39,678 nt of DNA. Source: a virus. Shown in pieces: positions 1 through 6,978 of the stretch. Below the pieces are notes generated by a model. The model was not told the DNA's origin, did no database searches, and saw nothing but the letters and a program-made list of their open reading frames with translations. Positions within the stretch are counted from its first letter, which is position 1; each line of letters opens with the position of its first letter. The stretch covers positions 1 to 39,678 of IMG/VR virus record IMGVR_UViG_3300009285_011135, one strand, 5' to 3'. The translations under genes and the position numbers were made by a program.

Positions 1-1086
1 ATCGAGGGCGGTGGCGAGATGGGTCAGGGTCTGATGATGGATGTAATGGGTCGACGTCGTGGCGAACTCGCTGTGGCGCATCAGGACTGTGATCCACTGG
101 GCCGGTAAACCCGCCTGGTCTCCCCACGTCGCCAGGCACGAGCGCAGGGCATGGAAATCGACGGTCTCGCCACGGAACTCATCCGGGATGTCGGCGGCTC
201 GGAGGTCGTGCCGCAACATTTCGGCCGAGCGTACCAGCCCCCAGCCTGGGAAACATGGGGCACCATGCGCAAGAGTGGATAGCCAGGGACGGAATTCAGA
301 GGCCAGCCATGTGGGGATGATGATAACCGAGCGCCGGCGATTTTTGGTGCGCCCAACGGCGAACAGGATCGTCATGATAGGGCCAGTGGTATCGAAATGG
401 ACAGGGGTAAGCTGCTCGATCTCGGAGCGTCGCAGACCGCAGTAGGCGGCGAGGCAGTAAATGCGGCCGCGGTCAATGCCCGGCGTGCCCATGATGATTG
501 GCCCACGATGGGAGGCGACGATGAGGCGCTGGAACTCGTCGATGGTGAGCGCTCGGCGCCGGATGGACGGGATGGACGGGATGGACCGCACCGTACGAGC
601 GGGACTCCGCACGAGCACATCGGTATCGACGAGATACTGGAGCCAGGATTTGAGGCTCACCAAGTGGGCGTTCGCGGTCCGATGGCTATACCGGCTGGCT
701 GTGCGTAGGGCTAACAGCGCGCTTTCGATGGAGCGCGGTGTCATCTGGGCGATGTGGGTCCACGATGCAGTGTCGAGAATATGGCGAATCCTGGTGACGG
801 TATCGCGGATGTGGCCTTGGGTGACTCCGGATGCCGTGAGATGCTCTCGATATCGGGCGAGGAGGTCATCGAGGAAGGTTTCGGCGATGTCGATGACATC
901 CGCTAGGCCGAGCCTGGCGAGTTGGGAACGGCGCTCGATGATTCGCCAGTATTCCCAGGCGGCCGCGGCATCACGGAAACCGCCCTTGGTTTGTTGTCGC
1001 CGGGCCAGGCGGTATTTCAACGTCCATGTGGGCTCTCTGTAGGTGTGACCGTCGTGGGTGCGTCTGCGCCGGTACACTGACGCCAC
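1..1086 (-). CDS. int: Tyrosine-family site-specific integrase (3' end cut by window edge)
   Basis: Phage integrase that would recombine attP with the host attB. The reading frame is open from a GTG at 1084-1086 to the left edge, giving 362 residues without a stop. An N-terminal Arg-rich part and a SAM-like core-binding domain precede the catalytic domain. All six catalytic positions are visible: Arg in AAYCGLRRSEIEQL, Lys in GRTKNRRRS, HxxR in DFHALRSCLATWG, His in LMRHSEFATT, and the Tyr nucleophile in THYIHH (codon at 43-45). Only the extreme C-terminus is missing. The GTG has GGAG about six bases upstream, inside the preceding small gene, so translation is probably coupled. The linker between the two domains is an RSIPSIPSIRRR stretch encoded by a 9-bp tandem repeat (about 559-588). 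The attachment site is not visible and may lie beyond the left edge. Confidence 0.93.
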   Translation of the reverse strand, partial: MASVYRRRRTHDGHTYREPTWTLKYRLARRQQTKGGFRDAAAAWEYWRIIERRSQLARLGLADVIDIAETFLDDLLARYREHLTASGVTQGHIRDTVTRIRHILDTASWTHIAQMTPRSIESALLALRTASRYSHRTANAHLVSLKSWLQYLVDTDVLVRSPARTVRSIPSIPSIRRRALTIDEFQRLIVASHRGPIIMGTPGIDRGRIYCLAAYCGLRRSEIEQLTPVHFDTTGPIMTILFAVGRTKNRRRSVIIIPTWLASEFRPWLSTLAHGAPCFPGWGLVRSAEMLRHDLRAADIPDEFRGETVDFHALRSCLATWGDQAGLPAQWITVLMRHSEFATTSTHYIHHQTLTHLATALD

Positions 1087-1088
1087 AA

Positions 1089-1358
1089 CTATCTCCGGAG
1101 CAAGCGGATGATTTCATCCAGGCGTGCCGCAAGCCCACGCGCTGCTCGAATCATCTCAATGAGGATGGCGGCGCAGAACACCGCAACCGCGGAATGGAAG
1201 GCCGGGCTGGGGAGAACGAACCCAGCGAGAATGAGAACGAGGAGGATGGCCGTGAAGTGCCACGCGCAGGGTATTGACGGCGGTTTTTGTGGGATTCCGT
1301 ATGCTGCACTTACGTTGAACATTTCCCCGCAATTTCCGCACTTTGTCCTAGAATTCAT
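1089..1358 (-). CDS. Small membrane protein with N-terminal CxxC motif
   Basis: An 89-residue protein not recognised as a named family. It begins MNSRTKCGNCGEMFNV, with a Cys-x2-Cys pair like those of short zinc-ribbon leaders. Two hydrophobic segments follow (WHFTAILLVLILAGFVLP and AVAVFCAAILIEMI) and a basic tail with LARLDEIIRLLRR. The stop codon lies two bases before the integrase GTG start, and the integrase ribosome-binding site lies inside this gene, so the two are probably co-translated. The start at 1358 has AGGG about nine bases upstream; a GTG at 1397 in the same frame would add 13 residues. A second Cys pair was not found, so zinc binding is inference. Confidence 0.5.
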   Translation of the reverse strand: MNSRTKCGNCGEMFNVSAAYGIPQKPPSIPCAWHFTAILLVLILAGFVLPSPAFHSAVAVFCAAILIEMIRAARGLAARLDEIIRLLRR

Positions 1359-1420
1359 CTGATCTGCCCTGATTTTCAATGGAAAGCGGCACTCCACACA
1401 CAGGATTTCGAACGTTTTTG

Positions 1421-1436
1421 GCGTGAATGCTCACGC
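1421..1436. terminator. Short perfect hairpin upstream of the small membrane gene
   Basis: GCGTGA-ATGC-TCACGC is a perfect 6-bp stem with a four-base loop. On the plus strand TTGTT follows it; on the minus strand CAAAAACG follows. The surrounding 1398-1655 holds no convincing gene. A weak minus-strand promoter candidate (TTTACA, 17 bases, TGTATT) lies near 1500-1535 and could drive the small membrane gene and integrase. Confidence 0.3.
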
Positions 1437-1614
1437 TTGTTAATCAAATCCATTGGAATTTCGAGAGCCACGGCTGAAACGTAAGGCCAATCTCACGAAA
1501 TACAAAACTCAACTCCTTACTTGTAAACCAGTTGCAGCAGCATCGGTTCAGATTGTTCTTGACACGATGATTTACTCCGGGCCCTCCCTGCCTTCCATCC
1601 ATCCAACCATCCTC

Positions 1615-1653
1615 CTCTGCGCCTTTGCGCTCGAAACGGCGCACGGCGCAGAG
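1615..1653 (-). terminator. Hairpin just after the repressor gene
   Basis: Perfect 9-bp inverted repeat CTCTGCGCC (1615-1623) and GGCGCAGAG (1645-1653) with a 21-base loop that itself contains GC-rich inverted segments. It starts immediately downstream of the repressor stop on the minus strand, so it is a candidate terminator. No clear U-run follows, so it may instead be a repeat-derived element. Confidence 0.4.
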
Positions 1654-1655
1654 GC

Positions 1656-2120
1656 CTATCCCTTCCCATACACCGCGCCAGCCTCAGCCACCCCCTTGCT
1701 CGCCGTCGAACTCTCTCGCCGGACCCTCAGCGCTACCATGAATGCCACCACCCCATCCAGGTCGTAATCGCTCAACCCATCCGACACATCCACCATTTCT
1801 CTCAGACACCCACGTTCCATGACCTTCTTGCCCAACGCTCCAATCTCGACCGCATCGGAATCCTGCACATCCATCAATATCCCCTCAGGCCGTATCAGCC
1901 AATCCAGGGAAACGTTTAGTAATCGACAGAGATCGACCAATTCACCCACCTTGGGTTTCGCCGTGTTCATGAGGCGATAGATTCGGCTCCTCGATATCCC
2001 CAATTTCTCGGCCACGGTCTCCGCAGTCATCCCGGACCTTCGGATGCCGATCATCAACCGTTCCGGGAAAACGTTTCCTCGCTTTCGCTCTCTATTGCCC
2101 TGGTCTGCTCGGTCTGCCAT
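1656..2120 (-). CDS. Helix-turn-helix (XRE/CI-like) repressor
   Basis: Protein of 154 residues from the ATG at 2118-2120, which has GAGG eight bases upstream. An in-frame ATG at 2213 would add 31 residues but lies in the control region. The core, MIGIRRSGMTAETVAEKLG followed by ISRSRIYRLM and KVGELVDLCRLLNVSLDWLI, is a typical XRE/Cro/CI helix-turn-helix. The C-terminal half (about 80 residues) is acidic and has no visible LexA-type Ser-Lys protease motif, so RecA-stimulated self-cleavage is not indicated. It is transcribed away from the early operon across a short shared control region, which fits the lysogeny repressor. Its -10-like TATAAT sits inside the palindrome at 2165-2188, consistent with autoregulation (inference). 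Confidence 0.75.
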   Translation of the reverse strand: MADRADQGNRERKRGNVFPERLMIGIRRSGMTAETVAEKLGISRSRIYRLMNTAKPKVGELVDLCRLLNVSLDWLIRPEGILMDVQDSDAVEIGALGKKVMERGCLREMVDVSDGLSDYDLDGVVAFMVALRVRRESSTASKGVAEAGAVYGKG

Positions 2121-2164
2121 TACGTGGCCTCGTTCGTCCAGATACCCGTCTCCATTCCGGAAAC

Positions 2165-2188
2165 TGAAACGTATTATACACGTTTTCA
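2165..2188. promoter_or_regulatory. Candidate operator palindrome over a minus-strand -10 box
   Basis: TGAAACGT-ATTATAC-ACGTTTTCA is an imperfect inverted repeat. Read on the minus strand it contains TATAAT at 2173-2178, about 55 bases upstream of the repressor start. No good -35 was found at 16-18 bases. It is a candidate operator/promoter for repressor autoregulation. Confidence 0.4.
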
Positions 2189-2269
2189 TTTTCATTTCAC
2201 CCATTTTGACCATTCACCGCTATCGCAGTTTCACAAAGCGCGCAATCTGTCACGTTCCGATTTATTCTA

Positions 2270-2297
2270 TTGACATCAAACAGACAATCTTTATACT
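2270..2297 (+). promoter_or_regulatory. Early rightward promoter (sigma-70 type)
   Basis: TTGACA at 2270-2275, a 16-base spacer, then TATACT at 2292-2297, about 40 bases before the first early ATG. A perfect -35 and a 5/6 -10 in an AT-rich gap between divergent regulators make this the likely early lytic promoter. Confidence 0.7.
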
Positions 2298-2337
2298 TTT
2301 AGCAATTTGTGGCATTTTTTGAAATTGAAAGGTCCAC

Positions 2338-2559
2338 ATGACAGACGTACCATCGAGTTCAGAGCAATGGGTCAAATCACCTGCGGTCGCAAACCATTTC
2401 AGGGTTACACAGGCGACCATCTCGCAGTGGCGTAAGAGCCACCGCATTCCCCCCCACGCCGTTCGGCGCATCACCAGCAAGACGATACTGTACGACCTGC
2501 CAGCTATCATCAACGCCCTCGAACCCCAGATTGATATCCCAAGTGCCCATGCAAACTGA
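2338..2559 (+). CDS. Small helix-turn-helix protein (Cro-like)
   Basis: A 73-residue protein, the first gene of the early operon and divergent from the repressor. The motif SPAVANHFRVTQATISQWRK, followed by IPPHAVRRITSKTILY, is a DNA-binding helix-turn-helix with a wing-like tail, as in short Cro or YdaS-type regulators. AAAGG lies five bases before the ATG and the promoter at 2270-2297 precedes it. By position it probably shuts down repressor transcription after induction; this is inference from position and fold, not from an identified family. Confidence 0.65.
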   Translation: MTDVPSSSEQWVKSPAVANHFRVTQATISQWRKSHRIPPHAVRRITSKTILYDLPAIINALEPQIDIPSAHAN

Positions 2560-2565
2560 ATCACG

Positions 2566-3276
2566 ATGCCCAACTATGACATCCGGCTCTGCCCACATTT
2601 TCCCTACCACCCGAAGCTCCGGAAGCTGCAGGCGAGACTTGGCATCCGCACCCGATATTACCTCGAAGACCTCTGGCTGGCCGTCAGAGTATCTAAACCC
2701 GATGGCCTCCTCTCCAATTGGTCCGAGCAGATGGTGGCAGACGCAGCCGGTTTCAGGCCCTCGAAGCGGTGCCCCACGGCATCGGACTTCATCCGCATCT
2801 TGCTCGAGGAGCGCTGGCTCGATCGAATTGGCGGTGTCCTGGCCTGCCATGAATGGTCCGAGCATCAGCCCTATGCTGCCGGGATTGCCCGGCGCACGGC
2901 AGAACTTGGAGCGCCTAATGGTGCAGAACCGGAACCCAGGCGTCAACAGAGATCATCCCCAAAATCGCCACGACAGGCCTCGGAGTCGGATGGGCAGGGT
3001 TCGGGTCGCCCCACAGCCCCGCCAAACCCTGGCGCCTCCATCGCCCAGTCCGGCCCCGAGCCTGTCGAGTACTCCGTGCAGATGGTCCGCTCGCTCCTGG
3101 AGGGCGTGGATTTCCGGGCGCCGGACGCTGACCGCCAGGTCCGCACCCGGGTCAACTGCATCGAGCCGCTCCGCCGTCATCTCGACCAGGCGCTGGCAAA
3201 TCTGGCGGAAACGCAGGTTGACGACCCGCTCGAGGCCATCGCCGGGGAACTGACCCGGCTTGCAAGTGAGAAGTGA
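2566..3276 (+). CDS. Replication-initiator-like phage protein
   Basis: A 236-residue protein. The first 100 residues (DIRLCPHFPYHPKLRKLQ, then RYYLEDLWLAVRVSKPDGLL, AGFRP, and LLEERWLDRIGGVLACHEW) resemble the N-terminal winged-helix of phage replisome-organiser proteins: a small domain that asks whether a residue set is present at the start of replication proteins of temperate phages. A low-complexity linker rich in Pro, Ser, Gln and Arg (about 115-160) leads to a helical C-terminus that may bind a helicase loader (inference). Its place right after the Cro-like gene fits a replication role. No ATPase motif is present. Assignment is by layout and weak resemblance only. Confidence 0.45.
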   Translation: MPNYDIRLCPHFPYHPKLRKLQARLGIRTRYYLEDLWLAVRVSKPDGLLSNWSEQMVADAAGFRPSKRCPTASDFIRILLEERWLDRIGGVLACHEWSEHQPYAAGIARRTAELGAPNGAEPEPRRQQRSSPKSPRQASESDGQGSGRPTAPPNPGASIAQSGPEPVEYSVQMVRSLLEGVDFRAPDADRQVRTRVNCIEPLRRHLDQALANLAETQVDDPLEAIAGELTRLASEK

Positions 3277-3313
3277 ACGGTGAACAGTGAACAGTAAAAC
3301 AGTGAACAGTAAA
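3277..3313. repeat. GTGAACAGT tandem repeat at a gene junction
   Basis: Four degenerate copies of GTGAACAGT/GTGAACGGT fill the gap between the replication-like gene and the excisionase-like gene. One copy supplies the GTG at 3287 and another a GTG at 3302. The same repeat recurs at 4067-4089, 18159-18212, 27739-27769 and 29589-29680. Confidence 0.75.
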
Positions 3314-3538
3314 GCGACCTGGCTGACGACGCGCGACCTCGCTGAGAGGCTACAGGTCTCGCCGCGCACGATCCGGCGGGCAGTACGGGACGGGAAATTC
3401 CTGGCGCCGGTATCGCTGCCCGGGGGCCAGCGCTGGAATAGGGCACAGGTCGAGGAGTGGGAACGCCAGAGGTGTGAGCACGTGTTCGAGTTTTACCTGG
3501 GTCGATTGAATACCCAGAGGAGCACATCATGCCGATGA
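3287..3538 (+). CDS. Excisionase/AlpA-like helix-turn-helix protein
   Basis: An 83-residue protein. WLTTRDLAERLQVSPRTIRR, then AVRDGKFLAPVSLPGGQRWNRAQVEEWERQR, is the MerR-like winged helix of excisionase/AlpA proteins, where the substrate is a DNA direct-repeat site near att or a promoter. The GTG start at 3287 comes from a GTGAACAGT repeat; a GTG at 3302 is an equally good alternative that gives 78 residues. No purine-rich ribosome-binding site is seen. The gene overlaps the next small gene by 10 bases. An excisionase role is plausible from family and size, but a regulator is equally possible. Confidence 0.6.
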   Translation: MNSKTVNSKATWLTTRDLAERLQVSPRTIRRAVRDGKFLAPVSLPGGQRWNRAQVEEWERQRCEHVFEFYLGRLNTQRSTSCR

Positions 3539-3648
3539 GCGTAACGCAACTCCGCCGGATGACGGATTGCCCGTCGCCAAACCAGCGCTGGAGCGGAAAG
3601 CTAAAATTAGCTCGGCCCGAAAACTGGAGAGAATTCAAGAGGGGATGA
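3529..3648 (+). CDS. Small basic protein, unknown
   Basis: A 39-residue open frame, MPMSVTQLRRMTDCPSPNQR onward, ending in REFKRG. It starts inside the end of the excisionase-like gene and has a strong GAGGAG seven bases before its ATG, which supports translation. Its stop overlaps a 14-codon frame (3645-3689) whose tail leads into the AGGAGG of the next gene, a chain typical of coupled small phage genes. No family recognised. Confidence 0.4.
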   Translation: MPMSVTQLRRMTDCPSPNQRWSGKLKLARPENWREFKRG

Positions 3649-3698
3649 TTCTCGCCTGGATTGTCCGGCGGATTCTCCGAATGCTGTAGGAGGTCTTC

Positions 3699-4082
3699 AT
3701 GGAACCGAACGAACTGCGCCGTAACCATACTGACCGATATCAGTCCGTGAGTGCTGCGCTCGCCGAGTCCGAGCGGCAGGTCGACCGGTTGGCGACCGCG
3801 GTCGAGACGCTCCGGGCCGAGATCGGACAGATGCGGCTCCGGTGTGACCGCCAAACCGTGTGTATCGAGGAGCAATCAAACGTCCTGCGGGAGTGCCATG
3901 GGAATTACGCCGCGGTTCATCGGGCGCTGGTTCGCCGGCATCACTGCGATGTCTGCGGCGGCAGCGGGATGAAAATCTCCATCCTGGCTGGCGAGGAGGC
4001 GGCGGACCTGTGCGATTGCTGGAATGAGGCCGAGAGCGCGATCGAGACGCTGCCGCCGGGCGAAGTGAACAGTGAAGAGTGA
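3699..4082 (+). CDS. Coiled-coil protein with CxxC zinc motif
   Basis: A 127-residue protein with AGGAGG five bases before the ATG. Residues about 15-65 (SAALAESERQVDRLATAVET and following) have heptad-type spacing of hydrophobic residues, indicating a coiled coil. Near residue 83, CDVCGGSGMK is followed about 20 residues later by LCDCW, giving two Cys-x-(x)-Cys pairs like a DnaJ-type or rubredoxin-like zinc site. The C-terminus GEVNSEE is encoded by the start of a GTGAACAGT repeat array. Function unknown; a DNA- or protein-binding accessory role is possible. Confidence 0.55.
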   Translation: MEPNELRRNHTDRYQSVSAALAESERQVDRLATAVETLRAEIGQMRLRCDRQTVCIEEQSNVLRECHGNYAAVHRALVRRHHCDVCGGSGMKISILAGEEAADLCDCWNEAESAIETLPPGEVNSEE

Positions 4083-4089
4083 ACAGTAA
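4067..4089. repeat. GTGAACAGT repeat between two early genes
   Basis: GTGAACAGT GAAGA GTGAACAGT spans the last codons of the coiled-coil gene and the gap before the DUF488 gene. The downstream ATG (4094) has no other ribosome-binding site. Confidence 0.65.
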
Positions 4090-4093
4090 ATCC

Positions 4094-4588
4094 ATGATTG
4101 ACCCGCCCATCCCTCCAGATGAAATCAGCCCGAACGGTCAGACAAGTCGGACGTGTCCGACCGATCCGACGTTGTTGCTCCACGACGATCGGGATGCTTG
4201 GGTTCTCTACACCATCGGGTACGGCAATCGCAGCGCCGACGATTTCGATGCGCTGGTACCTCCGGAGGGGTGGCTGATCGATGTTCGCCTGAATCCGTAT
4301 GGTAGGCCGGAGTTCACGCGGCCCGCCTTGATGGCGAGGTTTGGGACGCGGTATTGGCACCTGCCGAGCCTCGGGAACTCGGCGTACAAAGACCCTGAGG
4401 GTCAAACCGTGCTGGCCGATCCTGACCGTGGTATAACGCTGCTCGAGGATCGATTTCTGCTCAGCTCAGTCAACACGATTTTCTGTGCGTGCCTGGATTA
4501 CCGGGTCTGTCATCGGCTCCTCGTAGCGAGGCTGTTTAAGGATTACATGGCCGCCATGGACCAGCCCATCACCATCGTGCACCTATAG
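4094..4588 (+). CDS. DUF488 family protein
   Basis: About 164 residues. The family signature is clear: YTIGYGNRSADDFDALV, LIDVRLNPYGRPEF, YWHLPSLGNSAYKDP and, near the end, CACLDYRVCHRLLVARLF. DUF488 proteins are small alpha/beta proteins of unknown biochemical activity found in bacteria and phages, often beside DNA-modifying or antiviral genes. The first 25-30 residues are a non-conserved extension in which TSRTCPTDPT is encoded by the octamer repeat at about 4133-4172, which includes a perfect palindrome GTCGGAC-GT-GTCCGAC (4146-4161). The ATG at 4094 is preferred over an earlier frame opening inside the GTGAACAGT repeat. Confidence 0.75.
   Translation: MIDPPIPPDEISPNGQTSRTCPTDPTLLLHDDRDAWVLYTIGYGNRSADDFDALVPPEGWLIDVRLNPYGRPEFTRPALMARFGTRYWHLPSLGNSAYKDPEGQTVLADPDRGITLLEDRFLLSSVNTIFCACLDYRVCHRLLVARLFKDYMAAMDQPITIVHL
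4133..4172. repeat. Octamer repeat (TCGGAC/GTCCGAC type) inside DUF488 gene
   Basis: Short array of TCGGACG-like units including a perfect 7-bp palindrome. It encodes a Pro/Thr-rich part of the N-terminal extension and belongs to the same family as 9576-9616, 16226-16262, 17236-17282, 23693-23717 and 31114-31148. Confidence 0.6.
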
Positions 4589-4610
4589 TCATATTTGTTA
4601 GGAGGTTTCA

Positions 4611-5357
4611 ATGCCACGCCTGACCCTCGAATTTGGGACGCTGGACAAAATCGACCACGCCCGCATCGCCAGCACTTATGACCGATATCTCCGGGAGATC
4701 GTCCGCGATTGCACCGTTCATCCGCACATTGACACGGCCAGGAAACTGAAACTGGCCGTTGCGATGTCCCCCATAAATGAAGCGGGCGAGCTCACGGACA
4801 TCAATGTCAAGTTCACGTTCACCGTCACGCGGCCTGGCCGCAGCTTCATGTATACCATGATTCCCGGCGAGGAATCCGGCATCGATTTCTCCGTCGCAGC
4901 CCCCAGCGACCATCAGGATGAGTGCGACGACCTCATCCAGCGCATTTCTGAGGTCCTGGACGCCGATCCCAAACGTGCCGCTCCGGTACCCCAGCACGGA
5001 GAGGTTCCGATGAGCCTGCGGACCCTGCGGGTGTTCGATGGCGAGACGGTAGCGACCCTCTGGGACATGCAGTTGCGGCAACTCGATGCTGATATCCGGG
5101 ACCGTCAGTTTCTGAAGGCTCCGCGCTCGATGCACTTTGTGCTGCGGTTATCGCCGCAGCTCAGCGACCGCGGGGAGTTGAAGCGCCTGCTGGTCCAATT
5201 CTCGACGGCTGTCATGCTCCCCGAGTACAAGACTCCGCCATATCCGGTCCTCCTCGGAGCGGGGGCGGAGCTCCTGTTCCGGCCCGACAGCCCCGCAGAA
5301 CCTGCCCAAATGACGCTCGCGGAAGCATCCGGCCTGCCGCAAAGCGCAGGCAGGTAA
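4611..5357 (+). CDS. Unknown early phage protein
   Basis: A 248-residue protein with AGGAGG upstream of the ATG. Not recognised. Residues 1-100 (LEFGTLDKIDHARIASTYDR, then KLKLAVAMSPINEAGEL and INVKFTFTVTRPGRSF) look like an alpha/beta domain with an extended sheet; a linker with QHGEVPM near residue 130 leads to a second beta-rich part. No transmembrane segment, Cys cluster or nucleotide motif is visible. The C-terminal end SGLPQSAGR is encoded by a degenerate CCTGCC-type repeat (about 5332-5354). It sits between DUF488 and DUF5131 in the early operon, so it is probably a replication or recombination accessory, but nothing in the sequence proves that. Confidence 0.6.
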   Translation: MPRLTLEFGTLDKIDHARIASTYDRYLREIVRDCTVHPHIDTARKLKLAVAMSPINEAGELTDINVKFTFTVTRPGRSFMYTMIPGEESGIDFSVAAPSDHQDECDDLIQRISEVLDADPKRAAPVPQHGEVPMSLRTLRVFDGETVATLWDMQLRQLDADIRDRQFLKAPRSMHFVLRLSPQLSDRGELKRLLVQFSTAVMLPEYKTPPYPVLLGAGAELLFRPDSPAEPAQMTLAEASGLPQSAGR

Positions 5358-5375
5358 ACAATAATCGAGGTAATC

Positions 5376-6110
5376 ATGGGAGCTAATTCCGCGATCGAAT
5401 GGACCGAAGGCACCTGGAACCCCGTCACTGGCTGCACCAAGATCAGCCCCGGCTGCAAGCACTGCTACGCCGAACGCATGGCCATGCGCCTGCAGGCCAT
5501 GGGCCAGCCCAACTATGCCAACGGCTTCGAAGTCACTATCCATGACCACATGCTCAAGCGGCCCCTTGTGTGGAAGAAGCCCCAGCGCATCTTTGTCAAC
5601 TCTATGAGCGACCTCTTCCACAGAGATGTCCCCTTCAGCTTCATCCAGCAAGTGTTTCAGGTCATGAACCGGGCCAACTGGCATCAATACCAAATCCTGA
5701 CCAAGCGTTCCGAGCGCCTCCTGGAACTCTCCCCGCTTCTCAACTGGCAACCCCACATCTGGATGGGTGTCAGCGTTGAAAACCAGGATTACACCTTCCG
5801 GATTGACCACCTTCGCCCCACCGAAGCCCATGTCAAGTTCCTCTCTCTCGAACCGCTCCTCGGCCCACTGCCGCGTCTGGATTTGTCAGGGATCGACTGG
5901 GTCATCGTCGGTGGCGAATCGGGCCCTGGCGCTCGCTTGATGGACCCTTCCTGGGTCATGGACATCCGCGACCAGTGCCAAAAGGCCTCCGTCGCCTTCT
6001 TCTTCAAGCAATGGGGCGGCGTGCTCAAGAAACGGACTGGGCGGGAACTCGAAGGTCGAACTTGGCACGAAATGCCCGAAGTGATTCATTCTATTCATTC
6101 CTTTGTTTAG
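5376..6110 (+). CDS. DUF5131 (phage Gp37/Gp68 family) Cys-cluster protein
   Basis: A 244-residue protein of the phage Gp37/Gp68 family. The start [20 protein letters not shown] is followed by [12 protein letters not shown]: a Cys-x5-Cys-x2-Cys cluster that resembles a radical-SAM iron-sulfur motif. Later conserved family segments are [41 protein letters not shown] and FFFKQWGG. Such proteins occur in many phages and mobile elements, sometimes beside the three-Cys-motif partner TcmP; no TcmP is seen here. The biochemical function is unproven; an RNA- or nucleotide-modifying role is often suspected. GAGG precedes the ATG. Confidence 0.9.
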   Translation: MGANSAIEWTEGTWNPVTGCTKISPGCKHCYAERMAMRLQAMGQPNYANGFEVTIHDHMLKRPLVWKKPQRIFVNSMSDLFHRDVPFSFIQQVFQVMNRANWHQYQILTKRSERLLELSPLLNWQPHIWMGVSVENQDYTFRIDHLRPTEAHVKFLSLEPLLGPLPRLDLSGIDWVIVGGESGPGARLMDPSWVMDIRDQCQKASVAFFFKQWGGVLKKRTGRELEGRTWHEMPEVIHSIHSFV

Positions 6111-6121
6111 GAGACCGAACC

Positions 6122-6925
6122 ATGTCAGATAGCCTCCTCCCGGTCCTCGAATTTGTCGCTGGCGAACGCCAGAAATGCGGCACCCCAGTTCCCGTTCACC
6201 TTTCGGACGACGATGGCCGCGAATGGCGCGGCCTCAGCTTCAACGGCGTCATCCAGCCGGTGAAACTCTCGAAACCTGAGCGCCACGATTACGATCACCA
6301 CGTCCGCACCCTCGATGACCTCGGAACCCTGTCCAGGATGTGGGCAGCGTCTGGCGCCGACCTGTCCGTGTGGATTGCCGAGAATCAGGTCATCCTCGCA
6401 GCGGGGGCGGCGCTCTGGGACCGTGCCACGTGCGATCTGCCGTACCACCAGAGTTTCAGCACGCTTCAGAACCTCGAAAGCACGCCGGCGCTGCGGGACC
6501 AGACGCAGTTCGTCCGCCTTCTCCGGCACACCCTCGCCGGGCGCCTCGATACGTGCCCGGAACTGCTGCCCGCGGTGCGCCAGGTAAAATTCACGAAATC
6601 GAGCCAGGTCGAGGGCGACGTGCAGCACGGGATCGAGGCGCTGGGCACTCAACATCGCCTCGAACTCTGCGGGGCGGACCGCATCCCCGAGAGCGTTGTC
6701 ATTTCGTGCGACGTATATGAGCCGATGGCCCTCAGCCTGGAGGCCCAGGTGGCATGCAGCGTAGACATCGACCTCAATCGCCAGGCGTTCCTGCTGCAGC
6801 CGATCCCGGGCGAGATCGACCATGTGAAATGGGTCGGGCTCTGCACCATCCGGGCGAGGCTGGAGGCCATTTTCGCTGAGAACGAAGCCAATATCCCGCC
6901 CGCCATTTATTTCGGAAAACCATAG
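6122..6925 (+). CDS. DUF2303-like phage protein
   Basis: A 267-residue protein starting at the ATG after AGGAGA. The arrangement (an aromatic and Asp-rich middle, ADLSVWIAENQVILAAGAAL, LPYHQSFSTLQNL, FVRLLRHTLAG, and a C-terminus GADRIPESVVISCDVYEPMA then VSIDLNRQAFLLQ-like strands) resembles the YfdQ/DUF2303 group of phage early proteins, whose function is unknown. The match is from memory of the family's general layout, so confidence is moderate. It lies between DUF5131 and the ParB-like gene, in the same orientation. Confidence 0.5.
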   Translation: MSDSLLPVLEFVAGERQKCGTPVPVHLSDDDGREWRGLSFNGVIQPVKLSKPERHDYDHHVRTLDDLGTLSRMWAASGADLSVWIAENQVILAAGAALWDRATCDLPYHQSFSTLQNLESTPALRDQTQFVRLLRHTLAGRLDTCPELLPAVRQVKFTKSSQVEGDVQHGIEALGTQHRLELCGADRIPESVVISCDVYEPMALSLEAQVACSVDIDLNRQAFLLQPIPGEIDHVKWVGLCTIRARLEAIFAENEANIPPAIYFGKP

Positions 6926-6978
6926 AGCGTCACAGTCCTTGGCCGCAACCTGCAACCTGCAACTTTGAGGATATCCCG

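Noticed and set aside
1444-1644. Minus-strand 66-residue frame in the gap by the integrase operon
   Set aside because: Starts in GGATGG-type repeats and has no family resemblance. The AAGGAG in the region does not fit its start.
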